Source: Uloborus plumipes (lineage: Eukaryota > Arthropoda > Arachnida > Araneae > Uloboridae). From it: DNA of 64,000 nt. Positions 1-11,072 of the stretch are shown piece by piece. The stretch lies in assembly GCA_038373865.1 (NCBI GenBank), contig JAXGGA010001603.1, positions 1 to 64,000 on the forward strand, in the 5' to 3' direction. Position 1 is the stretch's first letter. Each line of letters starts with the position of its first letter. The notes below the pieces were generated by a model. It had not been told where the DNA came from and searched no databases. It saw only the letters and a list, made by a program, of their open reading frames with translations. Position numbers and translations under genes: made by a program.

Positions 1-198
1 CAATGGCAGCCCCACTTCATAATAAATCTTAATAAAAAAAATATGACAGGGCAACCTTAACAACAGTTAAAAAAATATTTTTAACTAGAAAACTATTTGC
101 CGCTTTTGCATTGCAAAAATAAGTGTTCTTACTTCATTTCTTTGTTTATTTTTTAACTATTCATATTTAAAATTTCATGATGGGAGAAATATTTTTGT

Positions 199-231
<33 letters not shown>

Positions 232-1000
232 TTTTTTTTTGCGATGCTCTTTTTTGATTTGTGTCTCGTAAAACTATGTGCTTAAATATTAAACAAAATT
301 GCAGATATTAAAATATTCTTAGTAGAAATCTCATCGACTGTTAAAACTCATTGAAGCATTGAATTTTAACAGTTTTGAGTTTTATTTATTTTTTTTTATG
401 AGAAAGAGGCAGATTTTGCTTTTAGATCTCAGTTTTAAGTGCTAAAAATGTATGTTTGAAATAATACCTAGCTTTGTCTGACTGAGATGCTATAGATCTA
501 GTGCTGGAAAATTGATATTGGCTTACGGTGAGGTATGTTCGTTTAGTTTTAGACTGAACCTTCTTGTTGTGTGTTTAATAATGCCTTTTCTCGAAGCATC
601 GTTGCTCTGAAATCATTCATTTGAGTTTATTATTACTGTTATTATTATTATTATTATTATTATTTTGAAATTTAATAACTGGTAAAAAAGAAAGAAAATC
701 TATTAGGGACAGTAGTCTTTGTTTTAAATTTATATTTGAGAGTTTTCAGCTCTCAAACAGAGCCCATCATGCTTTAGAGCCCATCATGCTGAACGGGGGT
801 TTACTCGAGCATCGTTGGTACCTGCTAGATTTTGTACTTTGGTGGTAAGAAGAACATACCATTACATCATGTTTCCCTTTCAGTGGTAAGGAAAGTGTCT
901 ACACATTTTCAAAAATGTAAAAATGAAAAGCTGTAGTACTTCCGGGATCCAATAAGTACTTTCGCAATGCAGACTGAATGCTTCTGGGAAACCACGAGCC
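1..1000. other. AT-rich non-coding sequence with ATT microsatellites
   Basis: No credible coding frame. ATT trinucleotide runs lie at about 207-230 and 627-664. A 15-base segment, AGAGCCCATCATGCT, is directly duplicated at 759-773 and 776-790. Confidence 0.7.
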
Positions 1001-1260
1001 CCCTCGCTTGTTCGCACATCAACGCCGCATTTTAACTTGGAGCAAAGCAGAAATTTCATTTCGAATTTTTTTCAGGAGGGGCAGGGGGGAGGGTATATAT
1101 TCAGTGCAGACTATAACGCGAAACCACAGCCACTTATATGTAAATGTGTTGATTTTCTAAAGTCGGGGGGGGGGGGGGAGGATTCACCACCCTCCGATCT
1201 TCTAAAGAACGAGCCTGGCTCTAAGACACACTCCAAGGGCGTATATGAGGGGGCGTATAT

Positions 1261-1326
1261 GAAAAATCTTTCTCGATTTCGGGGGGCCGAGGCCCCCCCC
1301 CCCCGAAATCGAGAAAGATTTTTTCA
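1261..1326. repeat. Near-perfect GC-centred hairpin
   Basis: The arm around AAATCTTTCTCGATTTC is followed by a G run, a short loop and a C run, then the exact inverted complement GAAATCGAGAAAGATTT. This gives roughly 28 paired bases. The flanks contain homopolymer G and C runs, so the exact length may be affected by sequencing error. Confidence 0.75.
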
Positions 1327-2098
1327 AAAGTAGGTGTTCGGCTCGTGTTTGCTCAAAAAAAAAAAAAAAAACCCTTAAGAAAAAAGCCCACTCTCTATTA
1401 ACATTGTTTTCAAAGGTGTATATAAGAGAGGGCCCCAGAGGGTCTTTCCCTCCAATACCCCTTCCCCCGAAAAAAAGTTCGGATTTTTATTTTTTTTAAA
1501 TAAAGGTAAGTATTCGGTTTAAGTTTACTCTTAAATTAATTACATACTTTTAGCTTGAAATACATAAATAAATAAGTAATTATTGCTAATAATAATTCGT
1601 TAGCTGGTATCAGGCAGTGGTGCAACAGAGGAGGGTCAGGGTCAGGGAGCCCTTGCGCTTTAATCAAGAGGAAAAAGATCGTGTCGTGGGAAAATGAAGA
1701 TATTTCAATTAGAAAACGCATAGAAAAAAATCCTAATCATTTTGAATAGAAATCTTCAAATGAAAAATATTCAACACATGTCATTATTAGTCAGCAAATT
1801 ATGTTTCTCTCTTTCTTCTCATTCCCCCTTTTTTTCTAGTCAGTCAGGAAATAAGAGTCTTTAAAATAATGCTACACTCAATAAATTTAAAATAAAGTGT
1901 AATCATTCCTCCCCGGCAAGAAATTTAAAATAAAGTACAATCATTTTCGGTTTTAGTTTTTTCACAAATAATTTCCAAGATTTCAGCTGAACAAAAAAAA
2001 AAAAAAATCGAAAAGAGGTCCCAAGCCGGCCGAGCTAGAAGGGGCACGTAATTTTCAATCTCTTTACCAGTGGTGAAATTAAAGAATAGAATGCCTCT
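1327..2098. other. Non-coding, nothing recognised
   Basis: Low-complexity A runs and AT-rich sequence. Short frames here lack family resemblance and look random. Confidence 0.6.
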
Positions 2099-4168
2099 CA
2101 GTGGCGGGTTTAGGGTAAGAAGTCGAGGCCCGTATATCCGCCAAGCATGAATTCAAAGAAGGCTCATGCCCCCCTTAAAGAGTCAAAGAAATATCAAAAT
2201 TTCGCTTTTACAAAGTGTAATTTAATTGCAGTTTCAAGACTTCAATATCCAAAAATTTTCGGAAGAGAGTTCTTTTCCCGCTTCTTCTTCAATACCTTGG
2301 TCAAACATTGCCTCAAATGGCATTTTAGAGATTTAAAATTCAAACAGTTAACGGTAGTTGATATCCCCTTACTTTTCTATAGTCTTTAGCTCTAAAATGT
2401 GTTTTTAGAAAAAAGAGAGCTTCTGAATTACAGTCTCTATGCCCAAAAATTCCGGAAGAGTCTCTAAATCCTTTTATTATCCTAAATTTTGTCAGACAAA
2501 GCCTAAAAGCAGTTGTTCCTATCAAGAATCATGGCTTAAGCAGCGCTATCGAATTATTTTTAAGGGGCATTTTTAAAAGTTTTTGTTTTCTTTTTCTTTC
2601 ACGTGTGGCTCTCGTTTTTAGAGGGATCTTCGTATAATTCTTGGATGATAAGTTTTTTCCCTTGGGGTAATGGGCACCTCTGCTAAAAGTAAAATTTTTA
2701 ACCTTCAGTTTCAAAAAATAGAGCTTAAAATTGCATTCTTGAAGCCAGTGGCGTACGCAGACAAATCATTTCAGGGGGGGCTGAGCCGACACTCTTTGAG
2801 AGGAGGGGGCGGGGCACCTCATAAAATGTAGCTGAAAAAAAAGTTCGAATTTCTGATATGAATGCTAATTTTAGATGACAAAAATGCATCATTAAAAATA
2901 TTTTTTTATCATTATAATTATTGTTGAAAAGTAAAGCGTTTTGATGAAAATAGCATATGATAAAATTGAAATTTGAAATTTTTTGCAAATTTGAACTTTC
3001 ATAACATTAATTTTGCGATTTATTTTACTATATTCCTAACATCGGGTTTCAATCACACGTGTTTTGAAGTTTATTTAACAGAATTAGATTAATGAACAAG
3101 CATTAATCGGTGTTTCTGAGACATATTTGGAGTAAATGCCTACAAAGTTGAATTATAAGGTAACAATACACGTCACATACAGTGAAATGGGGAGAGAAAA
3201 AGAAAAGAAGGAATTTACTTTTTTCCAGTTTCTTTTAATTTTGCCCCATACTTAATTCTCTTTTCAAAAGAAATTCTCATGTCTTAATTTCAGCAAGAAA
3301 GGAAAAATAACTAAATAAAAATAAACGATTTTAGCTTAAAATTTTAAAACTTGTCTGGAAAAATTTCGGAGGGGGCTGCAGCCCTATCAGCCCACCCCCT
3401 GAGTACGCCACTGCTTGAAGCTTCAATGCCGCAAAATTTCGGGGCACAGTGCCCGAATCATACCTTATCTCTTGACGGTATTAAAGATAAAATAAATAAA
3501 AATGTTTTTTAAACATTAATTTCGAAACATTTCGGGAGAGAGTCCTTGCTAACGTTACTACCAAAGATGGTCTAAAGTAAAGATGGCTTACGGTTTCAAT
3601 TTTGAAAAATTTCGGAGGGAGATCCCTAACCACTTAAAACGCGAAATTGCGCATCTATATATCGAAAATTTTTCAGGGGAGGATCTTTGAACCTTTTACT
3701 TCCCAAAGATAACTTAAATGAGACTTTAGTTCAAAAAAAAAAAAAAAAAAAAACTTATCTTCTTTTCTTTTACTCTATCATGAAGAAATATATCCTGAGT
3801 TATGCTTCAGTGTCAAAATATTTCAGGAGAGGTGCCCCGAGTCTTCTCAATTCCTTTAACGTCACTAAAGGTAGCCTGAAATTGCGTGTTTAGAATTTAA
3901 GTTTCAGTAAGTTTCCCAAAGGAGTCTCGATCCTCCAACGTCATCAAAGGTAGCATAAATAATTTCAATTTTTAAAAAAGTTTTGGTGGGAATCTAAAAC
4001 TTCGCAATTTTCTATCTTTTCCAAAAATTACAATATTTTAATTCAATTTGAAGATTTCTACCTGTCTTACAGTAAGAGCGAAAAAAAAAAAAAAGAAAGT
4101 TGGAGGGGGGGGGGGGCTAAGCTTGATTATATGGGCCCCTCTGAAATAAAAACCTATATACGCCACTG
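2099..4168. mobile_element. hAT-like repeat with diverged internal tandem units
   Basis: It begins CAGTGGCGGGTTTAG and ends TATATACGCCACTG, so the outer bases are inverted as in hAT elements. I found no matching 8-bp target duplication. The interior is a diverged tandem array: variants of 'AAATTTCGGGAGAGAGTCC' followed by a block like 'ACGTCATTAAAGGTAGC' recur about every 80-130 bases (for example near 2250, 2443, 3433, 3524, 3603, 3660, 3816, 3908). One interval is interrupted by the hAT MITE at 2746-3413. Confidence 0.5.
2746..3413. mobile_element. hAT-type MITE, 668 bp, exact 8-bp TSD
   Basis: The ends are CAGTGGCGTACGCAG and its inverted counterpart GAGTACGCCACTG. The 8-bp target duplication CTTGAAGC flanks it exactly (2738-2745 and 3414-3421). 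There is no transposase, so it is non-autonomous. The G-rich subterminal tract and CAGTGGCG start are typical of arthropod hAT MITEs. Confidence 0.85.
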
Positions 4169-5199
4169 ACACACTAAGCAGGGGCGGCGCTAGTAGTTTT
4201 ACCGCCCCGGACAAATTTCCAAATTGTCGCCCTCATCTGGATCTTAAAAAAAAAGGTGGGTGGGGGTTCTAGCCGTTTATATTCTTATAAATTTAAACGT
4301 CTTGAGTTCGAATTATGCTTTTCATCTTTATAAGTGTTTTCCCTTAAAAAACGTGGTTTCAGAATCTCCTCCCCACTCCACGAAAAAAAGTTTTTTCAAT
4401 GTAAAGTCTGCTAGAGCTAAGTCTCGAAAAAAATGAAAAATAAACTCAAACTGCAGACGATTTGTAACTATGACGAAGAGAATTCTGAGCTTCAAAACCA
4501 GACTAACGTAAATCAGGCGCATACAAAGGGTGGGACGAGCGCTCTTTTAGCACTGGAAAGTAATTGTAAAAGTTCTTTTTTTTTTTTAGGAATTACTTTC
4601 ATATAGTTCGATGCGCAATAAGATTTTTAATACGATGGAGCATTGCCATTTTTTTACTTACGTCAGTTAATCCGGTCCTGCATTACAGAATTAGTGTCGC
4701 TAAATAAGTATTTATAAGAACAAAGAGCCAGACTTATTTTTGTCCTCATAGCAGATTGAAAAATCAAAAGAACATCAATCTCGGTCAAGTGCGAGCTAAA
4801 AAGCATTTCGTGGATAATAAAAAGATAAATATATAAATTAATAAAAGAGATTAATTGTCAATAAATACAAGCAAATTAATCTTGACTTGATCATTCCAGT
4901 AAAAAGCAGCACAATAAAACCAAATCATGTTTATTTCTGTATATAAAGATGACGGTGTTAGTTAGTTAGTTTGTTTGTTTGTACGTTTGTAACCGCTGTA
5001 CGTTTGTCCACCCTTCGAAGCCCCCATAGCACCTACAGATCTGAAACTTGGCGCAAAAATTCGAACGTATCCTCGTGTAATGCATCTCGAAGGCCAAATT
5101 CTAAATTTCGATTTAGTTATTTTTTAATTAATTAGTCTCATTTTTGGTGTATCCGCCATAATTGAGGGGGGAAACCTTCCTTCACTCCAAAACATTATA

Positions 5200-6418
5200 C
5201 ACTGAAGTGACAAAAGTCATGGGATACCTCTTAATATCGTGTCGGCCCTCCTTTTGCCCGGCGAAGTGCAACAACTCGACGTGGCATGGACTCAACCAAG
5301 TCGTTGGAAGTCTTCTGCAGGAATATTGAGCCATGCTGTCTCGATAGACGTCCATAATTGTGAAAGCGTTGATGGGGCAGGATTTTGGGCACGAACAGAC
5401 CTCTCGATGGTGTCCCATAAATGCTCAATGGGATTCATGTCGGGCGATCTAGGTGGCCAAATCATTCGTTGGAATTGTCCAGAATTTTCTTCAAACCAAT
5501 TGCGAACAGTTGTGGCCCGGTGACATGGCGCATTGTCATCCATAAAAATCCCATCGTTGTTTGGGTACATGAAGTCCATGAATGGCTGCAAGTGATCTCC
5601 AAGTAGCTGCACATAAGCATTTCCAGTCAATGTTCGGTCCAGTCGCACTAGAGGACCAAGTCCATGCCATGAAAAAACAGCCCACACCATTACGGATCCA
5701 CCACCAGCTTGAACAGTGCCTTGCTGACAGTTTGGGTCCATGGCTTCGTGGGGTCTGCGCCACACTCGAACCCTACCATCGGCTCTTACCAGCTGAAATC
5801 GTGACTCATCGGACCAGGCCACGGTTTTCCATTCATCTAGGAACCAACCGATATGCTCACGTGCCCACGAGAGTCGCTGCAAGCGATGTTGTTCTGTCAG
5901 TAAAGGCACTCGAGTCGGTCTTCTGCTGGAATAGCCCAAGAAATCCAAATTTCTCCGCACAGTTCTAGCAGACACGTCCATTGTACGTCCCACATTGATT
6001 TCTACGGTGATTTGACGCAGTGTTGCTTGTCTGTTAGAATTTACGACTCTTTGCAGACGTCGCCGGTCTCGATCTTTAAGTGCAGGCGGTCGACCACTGC
6101 GCTGTCCATGGTGGGATGTTATGCCTGAAATTTCATACTCTCGGCACACTCTTGACACAGTGGATCTGGGAATGTTGAATTCTCTAACGATTTCCGAAAT
6201 GGCATGACCCATGCGTCTAGCTCCAACTAACATTCCGCGTTCAAAGTCTGTTAATTCACGTCGTGCGGTCATCATCACGTTAAAACCTCTTCACATGAAT
6301 AACTTGAACAGAAATGAAAGCTCTGTAAAAGCACTGCGCATTTATACCTGTTCTATGCGATGCTACTGCCATCTGAAAATTTGCATATTGCTATACCATG
6401 ACTTTTGTCACTTCAGTG
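5200..6418 (-). mobile_element. Tc1/mariner-superfamily transposon, 1.2 kb, nearly complete
   Basis: Inverted ends CACTGAAGTGACAAAAGTCA are flanked by the TA target duplication (5198-5199 and 6419-6420). One transposase gene occupies the minus strand. Ends and frame are well preserved, so insertion into the Helitron was fairly recent. Confidence 0.92.
5292..6278 (-). CDS. IS630/Tc1-type DDE transposase with C-terminal frameshift
   Basis: This 328-codon frame encodes a cut-and-paste transposase that would bind the element ends and move it into TA sites. Residues about 11-48 form the first helix-turn-helix; a GRPP motif sits at 62-65, then a second DNA-binding helix region. The catalytic residues are present: D157 in WSDESRF, D248 in MDDNAPCH and E285 in SPDMNPIEHLW. 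By my count 36 residues separate the second Asp from the Glu, which suggests the DD36E group rather than classical DD34E Tc1. One extra G near 5296 shifts the frame and creates an early TGA. The normal tail (VESMPRRVVALRR...) continues in another frame to a stop at 5231-5233, so about 20 residues are lost. The start is the first ATG of the frame, and two more ATG codons follow at once. Confidence 0.9.
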   Translation of the reverse strand: MMMTARRELTDFERGMLVGARRMGHAISEIVREFNIPRSTVSRVCREYEISGITSHHGQRSGRPPALKDRDRRRLQRVVNSNRQATLRQITVEINVGRTMDVSARTVRRNLDFLGYSSRRPTRVPLLTEQHRLQRLSWAREHIGWFLDEWKTVAWSDESRFQLVRADGRVRVWRRPHEAMDPNCQQGTVQAGGGSVMVWAVFSWHGLGPLVRLDRTLTGNAYVQLLGDHLQPFMDFMYPNNDGIFMDDNAPCHRATTVRNWFEENSGQFQRMIWPPRSPDMNPIEHLWDTIERSVRAQNPAPSTLSQLWTSIETAWLNIPAEDFQRLG

Positions 6419-7312
6419 TATATCGCTGGAAAGGGTTTTTTTTTCTGGAAAAGAAAAGTTTTAGCACGTTTCTCTCCGTTAATTAGGAGAGGAGATATTA
6501 ATTAATCAAATTCAGTCACATTTCAAGGCATAACTCTGTACCCAAAACTGAAACACTAGATCCATTTTCCATACAAGCTGCTCTTTCCTCAGTGGTTTAA
6601 ATTTACGTATAGAGTTAAGCCTTGACAATTTACTAAATTTGAGTATATCTCTTGTCTTTTTGATTTATTTGGCGAATTGTTTTTAACTTTAAAAGGACTT
6701 TTAGTGTAGTTTAAAAGGTTGTAAAGAAAACGGTAAGACTAGAATTTCCTATGCGATATTTTAAAAGAACTCGATGCATTTACAGCTTTTAAAATGCTAT
6801 GATATTTATAGCTGTGATGCCTAATAAGTGAATTTGAGGTGTAATATAAGAATGTATTCTTAAAAATTAAAGTTTTGCTGTGGCCAATAACTCTCACAAT
6901 ATTTTCAGAAAATTATAGTAATTGGCCCCATATGATGAGAACGCTACTGATAACTCTAAATGTTTAGCAACAGAAAAATCAGATGAAGAGTTTAATGTAT
7001 TAAATAAGCTCATGTCTCTAAAAGACTTCAAAAATATTTTTGGAGGCGAAGTGGACAAGATAAAAGCACCGAAATATCAGAAGGAAGTTTCAAATAATAC
7101 ATGACCGTTATACAAAGTTTGGCGCTTTTTTTCAGAATGATTTTTCTAAAAACAACTCTACCAATACTGAAATACTGACTGCAATTATAACGACAAATGC
7201 AAATTTGACTAATGAAAATAATATATTTAATGAACGAAAAATCTATTCAATTAACGGTATAATACCTTCATACAATGGTATACTATATTCATGTAAAGGA
7301 ATAATATTTTCA

Positions 7313-7338
7313 TATATATATATATATATATATATATG
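7313..7338. repeat. TA dinucleotide microsatellite
   Basis: An uninterrupted alternating TA run inside the Helitron. Confidence 0.9.
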
Positions 7339-7516
7339 AATAATCAAGTATAACATTGAATGTTTACATGGCCAATAACTGTATGGTTTCATAGCCAATA
7401 ACTATGATAAGGTGGCCAATTACTATCAATTTGACATTTTTGTTTTTGCGTTGACTTTTTTTTTTTAATAATATATCTGAAAAAATGTTTTCAGACAGTA
7501 TGAGTAGTAAAATGCA

Positions 7517-8893
7517 TTAAGAGCAAGAATCTGAGAGAGTGTCACGCCTGTGATTCATGACCTCTCAGATTTTCTCCCAAAAATTACCAAATGTTTATTA
7601 TCTTATTGAAAGACCAAATCCAGAATGTTTTGCTCTAAAGTTGAGTTGTTAAGTTTTTATGGACCCCTAAAGATGAAGGTGCTGCATCAAAAATTAAGCG
7701 GATTTTCAAGACATGGAAGTTGCCGTGAGCCAAAACTCTTACCAGGAACTGTTTAACTCCAATTTTCTTTTCGTATATGGAATATAGAAGGTTGAAACTT
7801 TACAAAATGAATGTTAAATTTGTGATAAGTTGTTGTCGTAAGGTCAGTGAAGGCCCTCAAAACAAGGCATTTTTGACGTTTTTTAGCGTTTTTGAGGTCC
7901 AAAAACAGCTTGTACATTTCAGTTGGCACGGCAAAAGTAGTGTCGTTTGAAAGACCAGTGTAAGAACTTTAAAATAATGTATAAATAACCGAGAAACGTT
8001 CATCGTGCTTTTAGTTGAGTAAGGCCGAAATATGAAAAATGTCATATTTTACCGATATTCAAACGGTCATAACTTCCTCTGCCAACAACATATTGAAAAA
8101 TTTTTTTTTTCCAATGTCATACTCTATTCTTTGTCTTAACAGAACAGTTGAGTCCTTTGAGGCGAAATGTGAAAAAAATTTTACAAAAAATGTATTTTTT
8201 CCTGTACATTTTTTGTAAAAAAAATTTTTACATTTCGCCTCAAAGGACTCAACTGTTCTGTTAAGACAAAGAATAGAGTGTGACATTGGCAAAAAAAATA
8301 TTTCAATATGTTGTTGGCAGAGGAAGTTATAACCGTTTGAATATCGGTAAAATATGACATTTTTCATATTTCGGCCTTACGCAACTAAAAGCACGTTGAA
8401 CTTTCCTCGGTTATTTATACATTATTTTAAAGTGCTTATACTGGTGTTTCAAACGACACTATTTTTGCCGTGCCAACTGAAATGTACAAGCTGTTTTTGG
8501 ACCTCAAAAACACTAAAAAACGTCAAAATTGCCCTGTTTTGAGGGCCTTCACTGACCTTACGGCAACAACTAACCACAAATTTAACATTCATTTTGTAAA
8601 GTTTCAACCTTCTATATTCCATATACAAAAAGAAAATTGTAGTTTAACAGTTCCTGGTAAGAGTTTTGGCTCACAGCAATTTCCATGTCTTGAAAATCCG
8701 CTTAATTTTTGATGCCGCACCTTCAACTTTAGGGGTCCATAAAAACTAAAAAACTCAACTTTAGAGCAAAACATTCTGGATTTGATCTTTCAATAAGATA
8801 ATAAACATTTGGTAATTTTTGGGAGAAAATCTGAGAGGTCATGAATCACCTCATAATGCTAGGCGTGACAGTTTCTCAGATTCTTGCTCTTAA
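7517..8893. mobile_element. 1.38-kb near-perfect palindrome (foldback element)
   Basis: Two arms of about 680 bp are inverted copies around an axis near 8199, with almost no spacer. The outer ends read TTAAGAGCAAGAATCTGAG and its complement, so TTAA may be the target duplication. The arms differ by scattered substitutions and a small indel near the outer end. Short frames occur mirrored in both arms and are not recognised as protein families. It interrupts the Helitron. Confidence 0.85.
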
Positions 8894-9844
8894 TATTGTA
8901 TCATATGAAGTATTTCTTATTTATGCAGAAATATTTCATTTATTTTTTATTCAAGCATACGAATACGATGTCGCTAAAGTGGCCAATTACTATACCGCTT
9001 CGACTATAATAATTTTACTTTAGAGGGTTGGAGTGAATTTAAATTTATTCAGTGGACTTCCTTTCCATTTAAATGCACGGGCATCGCCGTGTGGGTACTG
9101 CTAGTTAAAACTATAAGTTAAACTGGACAAAAAGTACAAATTGATAAGAAGTACCACAATAGCATGTCGAGTAGAAAATATCTCAAAATATAATAAAGTC
9201 AACAAATTATTTGAAAAAAAGAAAATCAGGGCTTTTTTTACATGCTGCGTACACACACACACACAACTATATAAACACACATAATTACTTAAATAACAAT
9301 AAGAAGAAAATGACCTCTTATTACTTTTTTGTGCCCAATAAGGAATTATTACAAGATTTATAATGATATTTACCCAGTTTAGAAATGTTTCTTGAGAGCT
9401 AATAGTATGTTGGAAATGTTATAATCAAAACAGTGGAGTAATATTGATGAAATAAATTATAATAAAATCATTGCTTCAAAAATTTCAATTTATATATTTT
9501 TTTCTTCATAATCATCGATTAAGAATGCAATAAAACAACATTAGTATTTGATACACACCTTAATGACAACTTGATCAGAGATTAATTGCTGATGCTGTAC
9601 AAAATTTGAGAGATCAAATTAATGTTTAACATTATTTTCTCTCCTGTATAGTAACTTGTAGTAATATTCATTCTCTGCTATCAAGTCTGTTAAACAACTA
9701 TTTAAAAAAAAAAGAAATATGAGGACGAAGGTTACAATTCAATGCATTGTTCTTCCATGGTACTCTATTACTAAACTCCTAAAGAAACAAAAAAATTAAA
9801 AAGCTTTTTCTTACTTTTAATTCTGCAAAATTTGCAATTATTTT

Positions 9845-10040
9845 CTAAAAACCTATTTGTTCAGCTAATTCGTGTTCAATTGCCAATGTAGCTAGGCCAT
9901 TTAATCTATCTTGAAGAGTTGTGGAATTAAAATTTTTTTTTTATTATTAATTTTAATTTTGAGAAACTCCTCTCGCCACCTGCCACACTTATTGACAAAG
10001 ATAGTAAAATTCTTAAAGCAATAGCTAAATTTGGTACAAT
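9845..10040 (-). pseudogene. hAT transposase C-terminal dimerisation domain remnant
   Basis: The minus strand reads ALRILLSLSISVAGGERSFS, the hallmark of the hAT dimerisation domain (the consensus is close to 'LPVSVAEGERSFSKLK'). After a frameshift comes text close to QDRLNGLATLAIEHELAEQ, the usual next block. In intact hAT proteins this region lies at the extreme C-terminus and mediates transposase multimerisation. Frameshifts, an A-rich insertion and stops make it dead. It fits the surrounding element (4179-11064). The rest of the protein, expected upstream on this strand (higher coordinates), is not recognisable. Confidence 0.75.
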
Positions 10041-11072
10041 ATTAAGAGTTGAAACCAAACTTCGATTGGGCTTTGCTTTAAGGCCGAAACTGACACTATT
10101 AAAAAACCGGGACGTTTGGTAACCATGGCCGGACCCCTGTATAAAAAGTTCGTGAGATGCAGTTTTGTTTTATAAATACAAGTTTAACATGCAAGCCTGC
10201 TTTTCAAATTAAATATTATTCAATCTCATGAATACATCGCAAGAAACGAATAGTAATGAAAATACATGAAACTTACTTCAGAAATATTCCTTTCCTAAAT
10301 CCTAAAGACAAACCAAAGCATATTTTTTAAACTTTTTGCCTTTACTTAAAGATCGACGCTGATGATGGTTGAGTTTAGCTGCAATACATAGCAAATGGTA
10401 TTTAGTTTTTTCGGCCACAAAGATACAAAGGGGGCTTTCTAAAATCACCTAATTCGTTGAAAGTTCCCTGCACGAATAAACGGTAAAATTATCCAGGCAT
10501 ACGTTGAACCCAAAGACAAAACTCGTTTTATCGAAGAGGTGGTGTAAGTGACGCAAGTTTTTTCTTTCTACTAGTACAAAAGAGAAGCGACACTACCAAA
10601 ACAACAAAATCATAAAAGCGTCCCACTCCCAGTCCTGCTCCCCTTTGCATCAGTTTCAAGGAAACAATTAGCAGGAAGAGAGTTTGGAAAATAGGAGCCA
10701 TAAAGCATAGGAGCCATAAAGTGCCTAGGGTCCAAAATCATGCAAAGTACTTTGTCGGTAATCGGACCAATCGGACCTCACACAACGCTGTCTCGCCGTC
10801 TCGATTCGCAACTGAGGCAAGGGTGATCAGATAACGTCCCCGACAGCAATTACGGAACAAAGAGCTCACGATAAAAATAAGACCTAAAACTTTCACGTTC
10901 GTTTCACGCTTCCAAGCTGAAAAAGGAAATTTGTTTGTAAAAGACGTTTGTACAAATTTGTCATTAATGAAAAATGTATTTTAGACATTCAAACCAAAAT
11001 GCCGCCCCTAAAATTTGGCGCCCCGGACAGGGGTCCGGAATGTCCGCCGCTAGGGCCGCCCCTGACACTAAG

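Larger units (their letters stand above)
4936..9104 (+). mobile_element. Helitron (non-autonomous as seen), with nested insertions
   Basis: The 3' end has the Helitron signature: a short hairpin, CACGG-GCATCG-CCGTG (9076-9091), followed 10 nt later by the terminal CTAG (9101-9104) with T after it. The 5' end is taken as TCTGTATATAAAGATGACGG, beginning TC and followed by the GTTAGTTAG/TTTGTTTG tract common at arthropod Helitron starts. There are no inverted ends or target duplication, as expected. No Rep or helicase protein is readable. It contains the Tc1 at 5200-6418 and the palindrome at 7517-8893. The 5' boundary is less certain than the 3' one. Confidence 0.65.
4179..11064. mobile_element. 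hAT element with exact 8-bp TSD, heavily invaded
   Basis: The left end CAGGGGCGGCGCTAG and right end CTAGGGCCGCCCCTG are inverted, and ACACTAAG is duplicated exactly at 4171-4178 and 11065-11072. A remnant of the hAT transposase C-terminal dimerisation domain lies inside on the minus strand (about 9845-10040), so this descends from an autonomous copy. It has been invaded by a Helitron (4936-9104), which itself carries other insertions. A CA-rich microsatellite lies near 9250. The remaining interior (9105-9840 and 10040-11064) is too decayed to read as protein. Confidence 0.85.

Noticed and set aside
2099..4168. Verified hAT with target duplication
   Set aside because: Flanks ATGCCTCT and ACACACTA do not match, so the element claim stays tentative.
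5239..5968. Several plus-strand and alternate minus-strand frames over the Tc1
   Set aside because: Shadows of the transposase gene, except the short minus frame that carries its frameshifted C-terminal tail.
6922..7104. 60-codon frame inside the Helitron as an exon
   Set aside because: No splice sites or family similarity, and it stops in decayed sequence next to word repeats.
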